Positions 36,051 to 46,422 of a stretch of 64,000 nt of DNA are shown here, in pieces. The notes beneath the pieces were generated by a model. That model searched no databases, was not told the DNA's origin, and worked only from the letters and a program-made list of their open reading frames with translations. Both the position numbers and the translations under genes were made by a program. The stretch covers positions 124,001 through 188,000 of the forward strand of contig JAOAUN010000001.1 of NCBI GenBank assembly GCA_030157545.1, given 5' to 3'. This DNA is from Burkholderiaceae bacterium. Its GTDB lineage: Bacteria > Pseudomonadota > Gammaproteobacteria > Burkholderiales > Burkholderiaceae_D. Every line of letters starts with the position of its first letter. Positions within the stretch are counted from its first letter, which is position 1.

Positions 36051-37304
36051 CTAAACGGGAATAGGACCGGGCGGGAGCCGGTACAAGGCCAGCAGTTTTT
36101 TTACTGCATGGCTTGCATCCGCAGCTCGCGCCCGCGGCGCAACGGCATAGTCAGGCTGTACGCTGAAGTTCAGCAGAGCATCGACTAATGCCGGCATCGT
36201 GTTGAATAAACGTAGTTGCTCCGGTGCGCTCGCATAGGCGGCCAGTTCGGGCGTGCCGCCGCGGCGCAAGGCGAAGGTGGTTTTGCCCATCATGAGTGCT
36301 TCCAGCACCGTGGTCGCGCACGGCTCTTCCCAGACAGATGGCACAACTACCACGTTCGCTTGCGCGGTCAGTTGCAAGGTTTCGCTAGCCTGTTTCCAGC
36401 CATGAAAAATGATCTGCTTGTCTGAAAATTGCGTATAGCGTGCTCGCAGCGCAGCTTCTTCTTCGCCGTCACCGACAATATCGATTTTTATGTTTTGCGG
36501 CAGGCGCGGCGCGATCAGTTCGAGGAACTGGCTCACACCCTTGGCCGGATACAGTTTGGCCGCGACCAGCAAGCGCAGCGTGCCATCCTTTGCAGACGCG
36601 CCGGCTGATTGCTGCGCTGCCTGCAGTGTTGCCTGCAGTGCAGTGTGATCAACAAAGTTATGCACGGTCACGCCCCATTTTCCGTGGCCGAAGCTGCGTT
36701 CGAGATTTCGCCTGAGCAGGTCAGACACAAAGATCGTCTTGTGGCGCATATAGCCAATGGCAACTTGCTCGCGAAAATGTATGACCGTCGCAGCCGACAA
36801 TGTACGCTGCAGCCAGTTGGGCTTCCATGAACGACAGCCCGCGCACGCAGCCGGATTGATGTCGGAGCAAATGGCCCCGCGCCGAAATCGGGTATGGATC
36901 AGGCAATCGCTGCCCTGGTCGTGACGGGTCTGGATGAAATTGACCGTCGTCGGTATAAAGCGCGCCACGTTTGGCAAGTGGCCGTGATAGTGGATGACGT
37001 CATAATCCCGTGCACGGCGCAGGATGGCGCGGGCAAAACGTCGTGCCATCCAGCTGCGTTTTGGCGGCATGAAAAGGCCGAGCTGCATTTCTTTCCAACC
37101 GTCGAACTGTCCACGCAGCTCACCATAGAATTGGCCGCCGGATGCGCGCAATTCTTCGACTGTGTCCGGTGCAAAATCATCATTGCCCATCAGGTCAACC
37201 TGATGGCCGATTGCCTGTAGTGCACTACGGAGTGTCAGCACATGTCGCGCGAGGCCACCGATTGCTGGTGCCGGAATATCTTCACTGACTAATAAAATGC
37301 GCAT
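36051..37304 (-). CDS. GT4-family glycosyltransferase
   Basis: A 417-residue GT-B glycosyltransferase with an N-terminal GGLARHVLTLRSALQAIGHQ motif (near residue 17) and a C-terminal LLVAAKLYPAKGVSQFLELI, VVVPSVWEEPCATTVLEALMMGKTTFA signature with the paired acidic residues of GT4. Several Cys (CSDINPAACAGCRSW, near 145-160) resemble a small metal-binding or disulfide cluster seen in some members. It starts 3 bp after the flippase stop and probably adds one residue of the repeat unit. Confidence 0.85.
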   Translation of the reverse strand: MRILLVSEDIPAPAIGGLARHVLTLRSALQAIGHQVDLMGNDDFAPDTVEELRASGGQFYGELRGQFDGWKEMQLGLFMPPKRSWMARRFARAILRRARDYDVIHYHGHLPNVARFIPTTVNFIQTRHDQGSDCLIHTRFRRGAICSDINPAACAGCRSWKPNWLQRTLSAATVIHFREQVAIGYMRHKTIFVSDLLRRNLERSFGHGKWGVTVHNFVDHTALQATLQAAQQSAGASAKDGTLRLLVAAKLYPAKGVSQFLELIAPRLPQNIKIDIVGDGEEEAALRARYTQFSDKQIIFHGWKQASETLQLTAQANVVVVPSVWEEPCATTVLEALMMGKTTFALRRGGTPELAAYASAPEQLRLFNTMPALVDALLNFSVQPDYAVAPRARAADASHAVKKLLALYRLPPGPIPV

Positions 37305-37307
37305 CGG

Positions 37308-38807
37308 TCAGGTTCCCGGATAGAACTTGCGCGCAAGCGCCAGTAGTGCATGCCGCTCGTCGACGCTGACGATGAAAATGTATCCGGCCACCAAAAGAAC
37401 CAGCAGCGCTGTCGTCACAAGCAGCAACGTGCCGGCTACGCCGGAAGGCAATAGCCATTTCAGCGGAACCAGCACGGCAAATCCTATGCTGCCAATAGCA
37501 ATGCTGGGCAGCCATGAAACGCGCAAGGTTTCCAGCAGCGACACCGGCACCGTGCGGCCATGCACATAGAAGAGAAAGAGCACTGTCATCAGTAGCGATG
37601 CAAGCAAATGCGCGGCGGCGGCGCCAACGATCCCGCCGGCAAGTGTGCCGGCAAACACCAGTGCAATGCCGGTGACGCCGCGGGCCAGTGCAAAGCGGCC
37701 TGTCACGTGCGGATGACCGAGCCCGTCGTTGACCAGCGACGGAATATTTGTCAGGGAATCAACCAGCAGCGCCAGCGTCACTAGCAGCAGCACCGGATAA
37801 CCCTGTTCGATAAATTCGGCGCCGACCCAGCGGCGCAGGAATTCTTCGCCCGCCAGCGCAATCATGCCCAGCACGATCAGGTTCAGATATGTCAGCAGCC
37901 GCGTTGTATCCAGATACAGCAGCCGCAAACTTGCGTGCTGGCCGGTGGCAGCCAGTGCGGAGACGCGTGGATAGATCACGCTGGCAAGCCGGAAGCACAA
38001 ACCCAGTATGCGACCCGCCAGTTGTGCCGGAACCGTATAAAAAGTCAGCGCGACCGGACCGGCCAGGGTGCCGACGATGAGTTTGTCGCCATGCGCCTGC
38101 AGCAAGGCCGCCAGCCGCGACAGATAAGCATACGCACTAAATGAAGTAAGCGTATGCCGGATATCGCGACGCGGCCAGACCGGTTTGAGCGGCACGCCGA
38201 GCGTGTGCAGCAGCCACACCAGCCATAGGTTGTTGATGGTCGCAATGGCGACCCGTACCGCAATCACGCCGGCCATGCCGCCGCCATTGATGGCCACTAC
38301 TGCCGAGACAATATTGACCAGCACGCCAAAAAAAGCTTCGGCCTGGGCCGAGCGATCATAGCGTTGCAAGGCTTGTGGAATAACAAGCAGATAGTTTTGT
38401 ATCTGCGACATTGCGAAACCGATGGCAGCGATTTGAAATGCCAGAAGTGTTTCAGCGCGCAATGCAGGCGACACGGTAAAAAACTGCACGCTCAGGAAGC
38501 CCGCGCCAAAGTACAGCACCAGAGCACCGACTGTACCCAGCAGGCCGTAGAACAGGCAACCGAACCAGAAGGTTTCGGCGAACTGACTGCGCTCATTTTG
38601 CGCGTGAAACTGCGCCAGATACTTGATGGAGCCGGCAGACAAATTAATGTCGAGCACGCCGAAGTAGCCAATCACGGAGCCGATCAGGGTGACGATGCCA
38701 AAGCCCTCCAGCCCCAGCCCGTGTATCAGCAGCGGCACGGTCGCCAGCGCGACAATGGCTGGCAATGCCGAGCCCGCCAGATTCCACAACGAGTTACGCA
38801 GCAGCAT
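37308..38807 (-). CDS. Wzx-type oligosaccharide flippase
   Basis: A 499-residue polytopic membrane protein with about 12-14 helices and the start MLLRNSLWNLAGSALPAIVALATVPLLI, typical of the MATE/PST (Wzx) superfamily of lipid-linked repeat-unit flippases. The GMAGVIAVRVAIATINNLW and LAGRILGLCFRLASVIYPRVS segments fit the family. It would move the undecaprenyl-linked repeat unit to the periplasm. The gene overlaps the end of the polymerase gene by 14 bp. Confidence 0.85.
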   Translation of the reverse strand: MLLRNSLWNLAGSALPAIVALATVPLLIHGLGLEGFGIVTLIGSVIGYFGVLDINLSAGSIKYLAQFHAQNERSQFAETFWFGCLFYGLLGTVGALVLYFGAGFLSVQFFTVSPALRAETLLAFQIAAIGFAMSQIQNYLLVIPQALQRYDRSAQAEAFFGVLVNIVSAVVAINGGGMAGVIAVRVAIATINNLWLVWLLHTLGVPLKPVWPRRDIRHTLTSFSAYAYLSRLAALLQAHGDKLIVGTLAGPVALTFYTVPAQLAGRILGLCFRLASVIYPRVSALAATGQHASLRLLYLDTTRLLTYLNLIVLGMIALAGEEFLRRWVGAEFIEQGYPVLLLVTLALLVDSLTNIPSLVNDGLGHPHVTGRFALARGVTGIALVFAGTLAGGIVGAAAAHLLASLLMTVLFLFYVHGRTVPVSLLETLRVSWLPSIAIGSIGFAVLVPLKWLLPSGVAGTLLLVTTALLVLLVAGYIFIVSVDERHALLALARKFYPGT

Positions 38808-40209
38808 AGCGAATCCTTGAGCTGGAGTGCGTCGCTGGTAGCTGGCTGCGCGATGCCAGGTAGGGTAGCACCAGCGCCAGTCCCAGCAGCAGCATGGTGC
38901 GAAACTCGATGACAGGCGTGCCCACTAATAGCGTGGGTAACCAGAACAGGAAACTGCCAAAGCCGGCGTCTGCCAGCAACGCAGCGTTGCCGCGCAGGTG
39001 AGGCCGGCTGCGCAGATAGTGCAGCGTAAAGGCCAGCAGCAAACCGCTAAACAGCGCCAGACCGACCAGGCCGGATTTCAATACCAGATGACCAAAGCCG
39101 CTATGGACGAAATCAAATTTGCCGAAGTGATAGTCGAGAATGTCTTCGTTGCCGTAAAACGAACCCCAGCTTCCCAGCCCGAAAAGCCAGTTGCCCTGCA
39201 AGCTATGGGCAGCAGCTTCGAGTTCGTAAAAGCGGCTCACTTCCGTGGCGCGCGCAGGACCGACGTCATATAGCAAAGACGACAAAAAGCTGTCGCTGCT
39301 GCTATTGAATTGCAAGCGCTGTCGCATGAAAGCCAGCGCCACCAGCATCATGGCGCCGCTACCGGCCAGTATGCCTTGCAGCCGGCGCTGCCACGGCAGG
39401 CGCCATAGCAGCACGAAGGACATCAGCACCAGCCCGATCAGCGAAGAACGACGGAAAGACAGTGCAACGGCAGCAATTTCAAGCGCCAATAGCGCCAGCA
39501 GCAGCAAGCGCTTTGGCAGTGCGATGCGCGACTGAGGCATCAACAGCAACCACGCGATGCAGAAGGCCGCAATGGCGGCTACATAGTTGTCGGCAATATC
39601 GAAATAAAAGAGTTTGATATCGAGGTTTTCAAAATTGCGGTACGGATTCGCACTATCGCCGCCCAGCCACAGGTAGCGCACCATGCCGAAGATGGCCCGC
39701 ACAGCTGCCAAGCCCAGCATGAGCAACAACAACTGGCGACGCTGTTGTTCTGTTTCGATGGCCAGTAACAGCAGCAGGCAAAACAGCAGCATGTTGCCCA
39801 CATTGAGAATGCCGTTGTAGCCGAGGATGACGGTGGCGTCCTTGCCGGCCATCAGCCCCAGCGTCAAATGTCCCGCCAGCAGGAACATGAACGCCAGAAA
39901 AGTTAACGGAAACGGCGACGGTGTGGTTGGCACCTGGCGGTTGCCCAGACTCCGCGCCAGACTGGCTGCGGCTGCAACCCACAGCAGCAAATTAAGTAAT
40001 GAAAAATAAAACAGGCCGGTGCCGCGGGCATAGATGGTGTTGTCGGCTTCTATCTGCCCCCAAGTGGATGAAGTAAAACTGAACAGTATGCCTACCAGAC
40101 CCAGTGCCACAAAAGACGGCAGCCGCAGGCACACGGCGAACGCCAGCGGTAGCAGTAACAGTGCAGCTGCAAGTAAACCTATGGACTCTGCCGCCGACGT
40201 TGCTTGCAT
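38794..40209 (-). CDS. Wzy-type O-antigen/EPS polymerase or ligase
   Basis: A 471-residue protein with about 11-12 membrane helices and a large loop near residues 325-385 containing the Wzy_C/O-antigen ligase pattern (GLGSWGSFYGNEDILDYHFGKFDFVHSGFGHLVLKSGLVGLALF). The HSxxxxxxxxxGLxGL-type motif there is typical of WaaL/Wzy proteins. In a locus with Wzx and Wzc it most likely polymerises repeat units in the periplasm. It starts 5 bp after the fucose synthase stop. Polymerase versus ligase cannot be separated by sequence alone. Confidence 0.8.
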   Translation of the reverse strand: MQATSAAESIGLLAAALLLLPLAFAVCLRLPSFVALGLVGILFSFTSSTWGQIEADNTIYARGTGLFYFSLLNLLLWVAAAASLARSLGNRQVPTTPSPFPLTFLAFMFLLAGHLTLGLMAGKDATVILGYNGILNVGNMLLFCLLLLLAIETEQQRRQLLLLMLGLAAVRAIFGMVRYLWLGGDSANPYRNFENLDIKLFYFDIADNYVAAIAAFCIAWLLLMPQSRIALPKRLLLLALLALEIAAVALSFRRSSLIGLVLMSFVLLWRLPWQRRLQGILAGSGAMMLVALAFMRQRLQFNSSSDSFLSSLLYDVGPARATEVSRFYELEAAAHSLQGNWLFGLGSWGSFYGNEDILDYHFGKFDFVHSGFGHLVLKSGLVGLALFSGLLLAFTLHYLRSRPHLRGNAALLADAGFGSFLFWLPTLLVGTPVIEFRTMLLLGLALVLPYLASRSQLPATHSSSRIRYAAA

Positions 40210-40214
40210 CGCGT

Positions 40215-41285
40215 TCAGTTCCTGACGTGGTGAGGTTCTGCAAGCGATTGCGGGCTATACAAGCAGCTAGCAAGGTCGCCATCAGCCATCTGAACGGTGT
40301 TTTTCGCAGCCAGATAATCGCGCACGGTGCGTTGTATGCCTTCGCGCAAGTCCACACGCGGCTGCCATCCGGTACTTCTCAGTTTGCCGCTATCGAGCAG
40401 CTTGCGCGGTGTGCCATCGGGCTTGCTGGCATCGAATGCAAGTTTGCCCTCAAAGCCGACGATGCAGGCGATCAATCGCGCCAGCAAGGCAATACTGATT
40501 TCTTCGCCGCTACCGGCGTTCACATGCGAAGACTGCGGGCTGCCCAGCCGCGCATAATCGTCGGCAGGCAACTGCATCAGGTGCAGACAGGCAGCTGCCA
40601 TGTCGTCGACGTAGAGAAATTCGCGCAGCGGTGTGCCACTGCCCCAGATCTGCACTTCGGGAGCAGCCGTTACGCGAGCCTGGTGCAGGCGCCGTATCAG
40701 CGCCGGCATCACATGGCTGTTTTGTGCGTGGTAGTTATCGCCCGGACCGTAGAGGTTAGTCGGCATGATGCTGCGGTAGTCTGTGCCGTACTGGCGGTTG
40801 TAGCTCTCGCACAGTTTGATGCCGGCGATCTTCGCTACCGCATACGGTTCATTGCTGGGCTCGAGCGGACCGCCGAGCAGGGCGTTTTCCTGCATCGGTT
40901 GCGCGGCCATGCGCGGGTAAATGCAGGATGAGCCGAGCAGCAGCAGCCGCTGCACGCCATGCCGCCAGGCCTGATGAATGACATTCAGTTCAATTTGCAG
41001 ATTCTGCGTGATGAACTCCGCCGGATAGTGATGGTTCGCATGGATGCCGCCGACGCGTGCGGCTGCCAGATAAACCGTGTCGATGACATTGTCTGCAAAA
41101 AAACACTGCACCTGCTGCGTATCGGTCAGGTCGAGTTCCTGATGGCTGCGCAGTATCAGCTGGCAGCCGCCACGCGCATGCAGCGCGCGAACCAGAGCCG
41201 AGCCAACCATGCCGCGGTGGCCGGCGACGAATATACGTTCAGGCATGCGTTCAGACGACGTGGCCGGGGTCATCGCGTTATTCAT
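40215..41285 (-). CDS. fcl: GDP-L-fucose synthase
   Basis: An epimerase/reductase of about 356 residues that converts GDP-4-keto-6-deoxymannose to GDP-L-fucose with NADPH. The Rossmann motif [14 protein letters not shown] is near residue 19; [14 protein letters not shown] carries the catalytic Ser; [18 protein letters not shown] holds the YxxxK pair; [20 protein letters not shown] is a family signature. Several in-frame starts exist; I chose the ATG at 41285, which overlaps the gmd stop by 8 bp. The ATGs at 41294, 41273 and 41246 are alternatives. It works directly after Gmd. Confidence 0.9.
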   Translation of the reverse strand: MNNAMTPATSSERMPERIFVAGHRGMVGSALVRALHARGGCQLILRSHQELDLTDTQQVQCFFADNVIDTVYLAAARVGGIHANHHYPAEFITQNLQIELNVIHQAWRHGVQRLLLLGSSCIYPRMAAQPMQENALLGGPLEPSNEPYAVAKIAGIKLCESYNRQYGTDYRSIMPTNLYGPGDNYHAQNSHVMPALIRRLHQARVTAAPEVQIWGSGTPLREFLYVDDMAAACLHLMQLPADDYARLGSPQSSHVNAGSGEEISIALLARLIACIVGFEGKLAFDASKPDGTPRKLLDSGKLRSTGWQPRVDLREGIQRTVRDYLAAKNTVQMADGDLASCLYSPQSLAEPHHVRN

Positions 41286-42456
41286 GATGTGCATATGCCG
41301 TAAAACCGTTTTCCCTGACCAGGGCATATTTGCGCGCCGCATCCAGATCGGCGCTCACCATTTCCTGGACCAGTTCGGTAAAGCTGATGCGCGGCTGCCA
41401 GCCAAGTTGCTCGCGTGCCTTGCTGGCGTCACCGAGCAAAGTGGCGACTTCAGTCGGACGGAAATAGCGCGGATCGATCCGTACAACGACCTGACCGGCA
41501 ACAAGTCCCGGTTGTTGCCCTGCTGATTCGACCCTGGCAATTTCATCAAGGCCAGATCCGCTCCACAGTAATTGCACCCCCATCGCCTTGGCTGCAGCGT
41601 TGATGAAATCCCGCACGCTGTGCTGGACGCCGGAGGCAATCACATAGTCTTCGGCGTTGGTTTGCTGCAGCATCAGCCATTGCATTTCCACGTAATCGCG
41701 TGCATGGCCCCAGTCGCGCAGCGCGTCGAGGTTGCCCAAGTACATGCAGGATTGCAGTCCTAGCGCGATGCGGGCAAGTGCGCGCGTAATTTTGCGGGTA
41801 ACGAAGGTTTCGCCGCGCCTTTCCGATTCATGGTTGAACAGGATGCCGTTGCATGCATAAAGCCCATAGGCTTCGCGGTAATTGACCGTGATCCAGTACG
41901 CATACAGCTTGGCAGCCGCATACGGGCTGCGCGGGTAGAAAGGCGTGGTCTCGCGCTGCGGGATTTCCTGCACCTTGCCAAACAGCTCCGATGTCGAAGC
42001 CTGGTAAAAGCGGCTCTTTTTTTCCAGCCCGAGCACGCGGATTGCTTCGAGCATGCGCAAGGTACCTAGCGCATCCGAGTTGGCCGTGTATTCGGGTTCT
42101 TCAAACGACACGGCGACATGGCTCTGCGCGGCAAGATTGTAAATTTCATCGGGCTGCACCTGCTGAATCACGCGGATCAGTGACGCGGTGTCGGTCATGT
42201 CGCCATGATGCAGAATGAAACGGCGTGCCATATCGTGCGGGTCTTGATACAGATGATCAATGCGGCGGGTGTTGAGTTGCGAGGCGCGGCGCTTGAGCCC
42301 ATGTACTTCATAATCTTTGGCCAGTAAAAATTCGGACAGGTAGGCGCCATCTTGTCCTGTTACGCCTGTAATGAGGGCGACTTTGGCAGGTGCGGTTTTG
42401 CGTGCGGCGTCATTCAGTGCGGCATCTTTGATTGCGGCGGGCAGGCTTGAGTTCAT
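41278..42456 (-). CDS. gmd: GDP-mannose 4,6-dehydratase
   Basis: A 392-residue short-chain dehydrogenase-type enzyme that makes GDP-4-keto-6-deoxy-D-mannose. [16 protein letters not shown] is near residues 31-46; [37 protein letters not shown] and [13 protein letters not shown] (YxxxK) are family-specific; [20 protein letters not shown] closes the substrate site. The first 25 residues are a lineage extension. With fcl it supplies GDP-L-fucose; GDP-mannose comes from the ManC product further upstream. Confidence 0.93.
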   Translation of the reverse strand: MNSSLPAAIKDAALNDAARKTAPAKVALITGVTGQDGAYLSEFLLAKDYEVHGLKRRASQLNTRRIDHLYQDPHDMARRFILHHGDMTDTASLIRVIQQVQPDEIYNLAAQSHVAVSFEEPEYTANSDALGTLRMLEAIRVLGLEKKSRFYQASTSELFGKVQEIPQRETTPFYPRSPYAAAKLYAYWITVNYREAYGLYACNGILFNHESERRGETFVTRKITRALARIALGLQSCMYLGNLDALRDWGHARDYVEMQWLMLQQTNAEDYVIASGVQHSVRDFINAAAKAMGVQLLWSGSGLDEIARVESAGQQPGLVAGQVVVRIDPRYFRPTEVATLLGDASKAREQLGWQPRISFTELVQEMVSADLDAARKYALVRENGFTAYAHHE

Positions 42457-42522
42457 GAAGAGTTCAGGTGTGTTGGTCTTTCTGTATTTTGCTGAATGAG
42501 TCAGTGCGTGGCTTGCGCTGGC

Positions 42523-43614
42523 TCATTCAGTCATGTCAGTCGGGCTGAGCGAAGTAGCCGAACTGTCAAAGCCTTGCGGATTGGCAGATTGCCAGCGCCA
42601 CTGGTCCTCACACATTTGCTGCAAATTTTTTTCGGCCTGCCAGTCGAGCAGCTGCAGCGCAGCTGCTGGCGATGCGTAGCAACTGGCAACGTCGCCGGGC
42701 CGGCGCGCGGCAAAGCGTACAGCAATGTGGCGGCCACTGGCCTGCTCGAAGGCGCGTACTGCCTGCAATACCGATACCCCATGGCCGGTGCCGAGGTTGA
42801 CGGTAAAACAGCCGTTATGTGAAACGGTATTAGTGTTGGCATGTGCGCCATCATGCGCAAGCAGCCTTCGCAGCGCAGCCAGATGGCCGCGTGCCAGATC
42901 CATCACATGAATGTAGTCGCGCACGCCAGTGCCATCAGCCGTTGGATAGTCGTCGCCATAAATGGATAAATGCGTGCGGCGTCCGATGGCGACTTGCGCG
43001 ATGTAGGGCATCAGGTTATTCGGTGTGCCACGCGGATCTTCGCCCAGCAAGCCGCTCTCATGCGCGCCGGCCGGGTTGAAGTAGCGCAACGTCGCAATCC
43101 GCCACTGCGGATCTGATTGCGCCAGATCAGTCAGCACCTGTTCAATCATCAGTTTCGAGCGGCCATACGGATTCGTGACAGACAGCGGTGCTGTTTCCGT
43201 GATCGGCACTGTTTGCGGCTCGCCATAGACAGTGGCTGAGGAACTGAAGATCAGGTTTTTTATGTTGCGACTTTGTAGCGCGCGCAATAAGGTGATGCTG
43301 CCGCCGACATTATTGTCAAAATAGTCGAGTGGCTGGCTGACCGATTCGCCGACTGCCTTCAAGCCTGCAAAGTGGATCACTGCCGTCACCGCATGCCGCT
43401 GCAACAGCGCACATAGCGCAGCATAATCGCGTACATCGCTCTGGTAAAAGGGAAGGCTGCTGCCGGTGATGTGCTCGATGCGGGCAATCACCTGCGGCGA
43501 ACTATTGCACAAGTTGTCGATGCCAATCACCTGCCAGCCTGCTTCGAGAAGGCACACACAAGTATGCGAACCGATGTAGCCTGTCGCGCCTGTCACTAAA
43601 ACGGTTCGCTTCAT
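42523..43614 (-). CDS. galE: UDP-glucose 4-epimerase
   Basis: A 363-residue NAD-dependent epimerase that interconverts UDP-glucose and UDP-galactose. TGATGYIGSHTCVCLL is near residues 7-22; FSSSATVYGEP carries the catalytic Ser; NPYGRSKLMIEQ holds YxxxK; RYFNPAGAHESG, NLMPYIAQVAIG and GTGVRDYIHVMDLARGH are GalE signatures. I chose the ATG at 43614, where the Rossmann strand begins, over a 69-residue longer frame overlapping galU. It lies 7 bp after galU, consistent with a UDP-sugar supply unit. The C-terminal SSATSLSPTDMTE tail is extra. Confidence 0.93.
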   Translation of the reverse strand: MKRTVLVTGATGYIGSHTCVCLLEAGWQVIGIDNLCNSSPQVIARIEHITGSSLPFYQSDVRDYAALCALLQRHAVTAVIHFAGLKAVGESVSQPLDYFDNNVGGSITLLRALQSRNIKNLIFSSSATVYGEPQTVPITETAPLSVTNPYGRSKLMIEQVLTDLAQSDPQWRIATLRYFNPAGAHESGLLGEDPRGTPNNLMPYIAQVAIGRRTHLSIYGDDYPTADGTGVRDYIHVMDLARGHLAALRRLLAHDGAHANTNTVSHNGCFTVNLGTGHGVSVLQAVRAFEQASGRHIAVRFAARRPGDVASCYASPAAALQLLDWQAEKNLQQMCEDQWRWQSANPQGFDSSATSLSPTDMTE

Positions 43615-43621
43615 GGTTGCG

Positions 43622-44563
43622 CTACATGGTGATGACGTTGCCGGTGACGGGTAGCGCAGAGCTGTGTATCTGTTGATGTACCCTTGCTTGTCGCAATGGC
43701 AGATTTTCCAAAAAATGCAGGAATTCATCACGCAGTTCAGGGTGCTTGAGTCCGAATTGCACGGTCGCTTGCAGATATCCTTGCTTGGTGCCGCAGTCAT
43801 AACGGGTGCCGTCGAATTCATATGACAGCAAAGCTTCTGCCTTTAACAGGCCGGCAATGGCGTCGGTCAGTTGCAACTCGCCGCCGCTGCCGGGTTGCAA
43901 TCTGTGCAGATGACGAAAGATTGACGGTGTGAGAATGTAGCGGCCGACGACACCCATATTTGAAGGCGCCTGTTCCGGCGAAGGTTTTTCAACGATGGCA
44001 GTCAGTTTCAGCAAACGCTCGGCAAAGGCAGTGCCGGCGACGACGCCATAGGCACTGCTTTGCTCGGGTTGTATCGCCTCAACGCCAATGATGCTGCTGC
44101 CGTAATGCGCATGCAGCTCTGTCATCTGGCGCATCACCGGCACTGCCGCATCGAGAAGATCGTCAGCAAGGATCACGGCAAATGCTTCGTTCTGCACGAG
44201 GCGCTCCGCGCACAGTACGGCGTGGCCCAGGCCCAGCGCTTCGGCTTGCCTTACATAAAAGCATTGCACATTGTCAGGTTTGATTTGATGCAGCACATTG
44301 AGAAGTGACTGCTTGTGGCGCGCAGACAGTTCGGCTTCAAGTTCGTATGCTTTGTCAAAATGGTCTTCGATGGCGCGCTTGTTGCGGCCGGTGATGAAGA
44401 TCATTTCAGTGATGCCGGCGGCGATGGCTTCTTCAACTGCATACTGGATCAGCGGCTTGTCGACCACTGGCAGCATTTCTTTCGGGCTGGCTTTTGTAGC
44501 GGGTAGAAAACGTGTGCCGAGACCGGCGACAGGAAAAACAGCTTTGGTGATTTTTTTTCGCAT
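43622..44563 (-). CDS. galU: UTP-glucose-1-phosphate uridylyltransferase
   Basis: A 313-residue nucleotidyltransferase that makes UDP-glucose. The family motifs GLGTRFLPATKASPKEMLPVVDKPLIQY (near residue 15), FITGRNKRAIEDHFD, ILADDLLD and AIVEKPSPEQAPSNMGVVGRYIL, FEFDGTRYDCGTKQGYL-like substrate lysine segment are present. It would feed galE and any glucosyltransferase, as well as the initiating transferase. The VanZ-like gene is 20 bp upstream. Confidence 0.93.
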   Translation of the reverse strand: MRKKITKAVFPVAGLGTRFLPATKASPKEMLPVVDKPLIQYAVEEAIAAGITEMIFITGRNKRAIEDHFDKAYELEAELSARHKQSLLNVLHQIKPDNVQCFYVRQAEALGLGHAVLCAERLVQNEAFAVILADDLLDAAVPVMRQMTELHAHYGSSIIGVEAIQPEQSSAYGVVAGTAFAERLLKLTAIVEKPSPEQAPSNMGVVGRYILTPSIFRHLHRLQPGSGGELQLTDAIAGLLKAEALLSYEFDGTRYDCGTKQGYLQATVQFGLKHPELRDEFLHFLENLPLRQARVHQQIHSSALPVTGNVITM

Positions 44564-44583
44564 AATTTTTCCGGCGTGAAGGG

Positions 44584-44988
44584 TTAATCTGAATGAGCCA
44601 TTGGCCGTATTTTTCCGGTCTGTCCAGCCCTGCCTGACAGCGATACCAGTAAAGTCACCACTATCAGGGCCGCAGCAATATCAAAGCACCAGTCAGCCAG
44701 CGAGGAATTGCGATAAGGCAGAAAGATTTGCACTGTCTCGTCGAGTGCACCAAGCAGAGCAATGCTTGTGATCGTGGCGATACTGCGTGCGAGTTTGCTG
44801 CCGCTGTAAGAAAAGAAATAAAGTGCGGCCATCACACTGTAGGCGAGCGTATGCAGCAGCTTGTCGCCAAAACGCTGTGACAAGGCGTCGGCCGTGCCGG
44901 GTAGTGAGCCGAGCGCGATGAGCACAATGAAAACCCCGCTGGCGGCGCAGAACCAGCGCAGTTCCAGCTTCAAGAGCGGTTTGAACAT
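44584..44988 (-). CDS. VanZ-like family membrane protein
   Basis: A 134-residue membrane protein with four predicted helices (about 12-30, 45-62, 70-88, 103-122). It carries the VanZ-like signature: FGDKLLHTLAYSVMAALYF, then LLGALDETVQIFLPYRNSSLADWCFDIAAA. The DExxQxFxPxR..s..D motif is conserved across VanZ-like proteins, whose general biochemical role is unknown. It is often found in EPS loci of this type. It sits 9 bp after manC. Confidence 0.8.
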   Translation of the reverse strand: MFKPLLKLELRWFCAASGVFIVLIALGSLPGTADALSQRFGDKLLHTLAYSVMAALYFFSYSGSKLARSIATITSIALLGALDETVQIFLPYRNSSLADWCFDIAAALIVVTLLVSLSGRAGQTGKIRPMAHSD

Positions 44989-44997
44989 CAGCGTGTG

Positions 44998-46416
44998 CTA
45001 GGCTCGGCCATACTGATCTTGCAGCCGCACGATATCGTCTTCACCGAGATAACTGCCGGACTGCACTTCGATCAGTTCCAGTGGAATCTTGCCGGGGTTC
45101 TCCAGCGAATGAATATCGCCGATGTCTATATAGGCAGCCTGATTTTCAGTCAGCAGATAGATTTTTTCACCCTGCGTAACGCGTGCGGTGCCAGCCACCA
45201 CGATCCAGTGCTCGGCGCGATGATGATGCAGTTGCAGCGACAATTTCGCACCGGGCTTGACGGTGATGCGCTTGACCTGGAAGCGTCGTCCATTACTGAT
45301 GGCGTCATACGAACCCCAGGGGCGCATGACCCGCCGGTGCATATTCGCTTCCGGACGCTGCTCCTCCAATAGCGCGCCAACCAGTTTGCGCGCATCCTGC
45401 GCCTGGCGGCTGTCCATCACCAGCAGTGCATCGGGGGTGTCAATGATAGTGATGTCATGCAGGCCGACGGCTGCAACCAGCCTGTCGTTGCCGTGCACCA
45501 GACAATTGCTGCAGCTCTGTAGCAGGACATCGCCTTGCACCGCATTCTGGTCGCTGTCCTTTTTAGCTGACTGCCAGACGGATACCCACGAACCGATATC
45601 GCTCCAGCCCGCTTTCAGTTCCACCATCGCGGCATTGGTCGTGCGTTCCATGAGCGCGTAATCGATTGCGATCGAAGGACAGGTCGCGTAGGCGTCCGCA
45701 TCAAGCCGCACGAAGTCGCTGTCCTGCCTGGCAGCGGTAACGGCATTGCGACAGATGTCGAGCAGGGTAGGGGCGTAGCGTTCGATTTCGTCAAGCAGCT
45801 GACTGGCACGAAACAGGTACATGCCGCTATTCCAGTAGTACTGGCCGCTGGCTATATAACGTTCTGCTGTCGGGCGGTCCGGCTTTTCGACGAACTCAGT
45901 CAGTGGCATGACAGACTGCCCGCTCAAGTCGTTGGCGCGCAAGTAGCCGTAGCCGGTTTCAGCTTGCTGCGGCCGCACGCCAAAAGTCATCAGGCTGCCG
46001 GCCTGTGCGGCTTCGCGCGCGATTTCGACGGCGACTGCAAACGCATGATGATCTTCGATGGCGTGGTCGGACGGCAGTATCAGCATCAGCGCGTCTTCAT
46101 GTCGTTGCAGCAGTTGTAACGCTGCGCTGACAATGGCGGGTCCGGTATTGCGTTGCACTGGCTCGAGCAGGATGGTAGCTTTGTGTATGCCGATTTCGCG
46201 TAGTTGCTCGGCCACGATGAAGCGTGCGTCTTCATGCGCCAGCAGCAGCGGCGCTTCACCTTGCAGCGCCGCACTGCGCAGCAGGGTTTGCTGCAAAAGA
46301 CTTTCCTTGCCGGTCAGACGCAGGAATTGTTTTGGATATTCAGCGCGAGACAGCGGCCACAGGCGGGTGCCGGAACCGCCGCAAAGAATTACAGGTACCA
46401 GGACAGGTGCTCGCAT
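44998..46416 (-). CDS. manC: mannose-1-phosphate guanylyltransferase / mannose-6-phosphate isomerase
   Basis: A 472-residue type II PMI-GMP bifunctional enzyme. The N-terminal nucleotidyltransferase has LCGGSGTRLWPLSRAEYPKQFL (near residue 11), LPSDHAIED, FVEKPDRPTAERYIASG and WNSGMYLFRAS. The C-terminal cupin (about 355-472) has RPWGSYDAIS, LSLQLHHHRAEHWIVVAGTA and DIHSLENPGKIPLELIEVQ. It makes GDP-mannose for Gmd. A phosphomannomutase (ManB) is not present in the window, so that step must be supplied elsewhere. The gmm gene is 6 bp upstream. Confidence 0.93.
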   Translation of the reverse strand: MRAPVLVPVILCGGSGTRLWPLSRAEYPKQFLRLTGKESLLQQTLLRSAALQGEAPLLLAHEDARFIVAEQLREIGIHKATILLEPVQRNTGPAIVSAALQLLQRHEDALMLILPSDHAIEDHHAFAVAVEIAREAAQAGSLMTFGVRPQQAETGYGYLRANDLSGQSVMPLTEFVEKPDRPTAERYIASGQYYWNSGMYLFRASQLLDEIERYAPTLLDICRNAVTAARQDSDFVRLDADAYATCPSIAIDYALMERTTNAAMVELKAGWSDIGSWVSVWQSAKKDSDQNAVQGDVLLQSCSNCLVHGNDRLVAAVGLHDITIIDTPDALLVMDSRQAQDARKLVGALLEEQRPEANMHRRVMRPWGSYDAISNGRRFQVKRITVKPGAKLSLQLHHHRAEHWIVVAGTARVTQGEKIYLLTENQAAYIDIGDIHSLENPGKIPLELIEVQSGSYLGEDDIVRLQDQYGRA

Positions 46417-46422
46417 GATGGC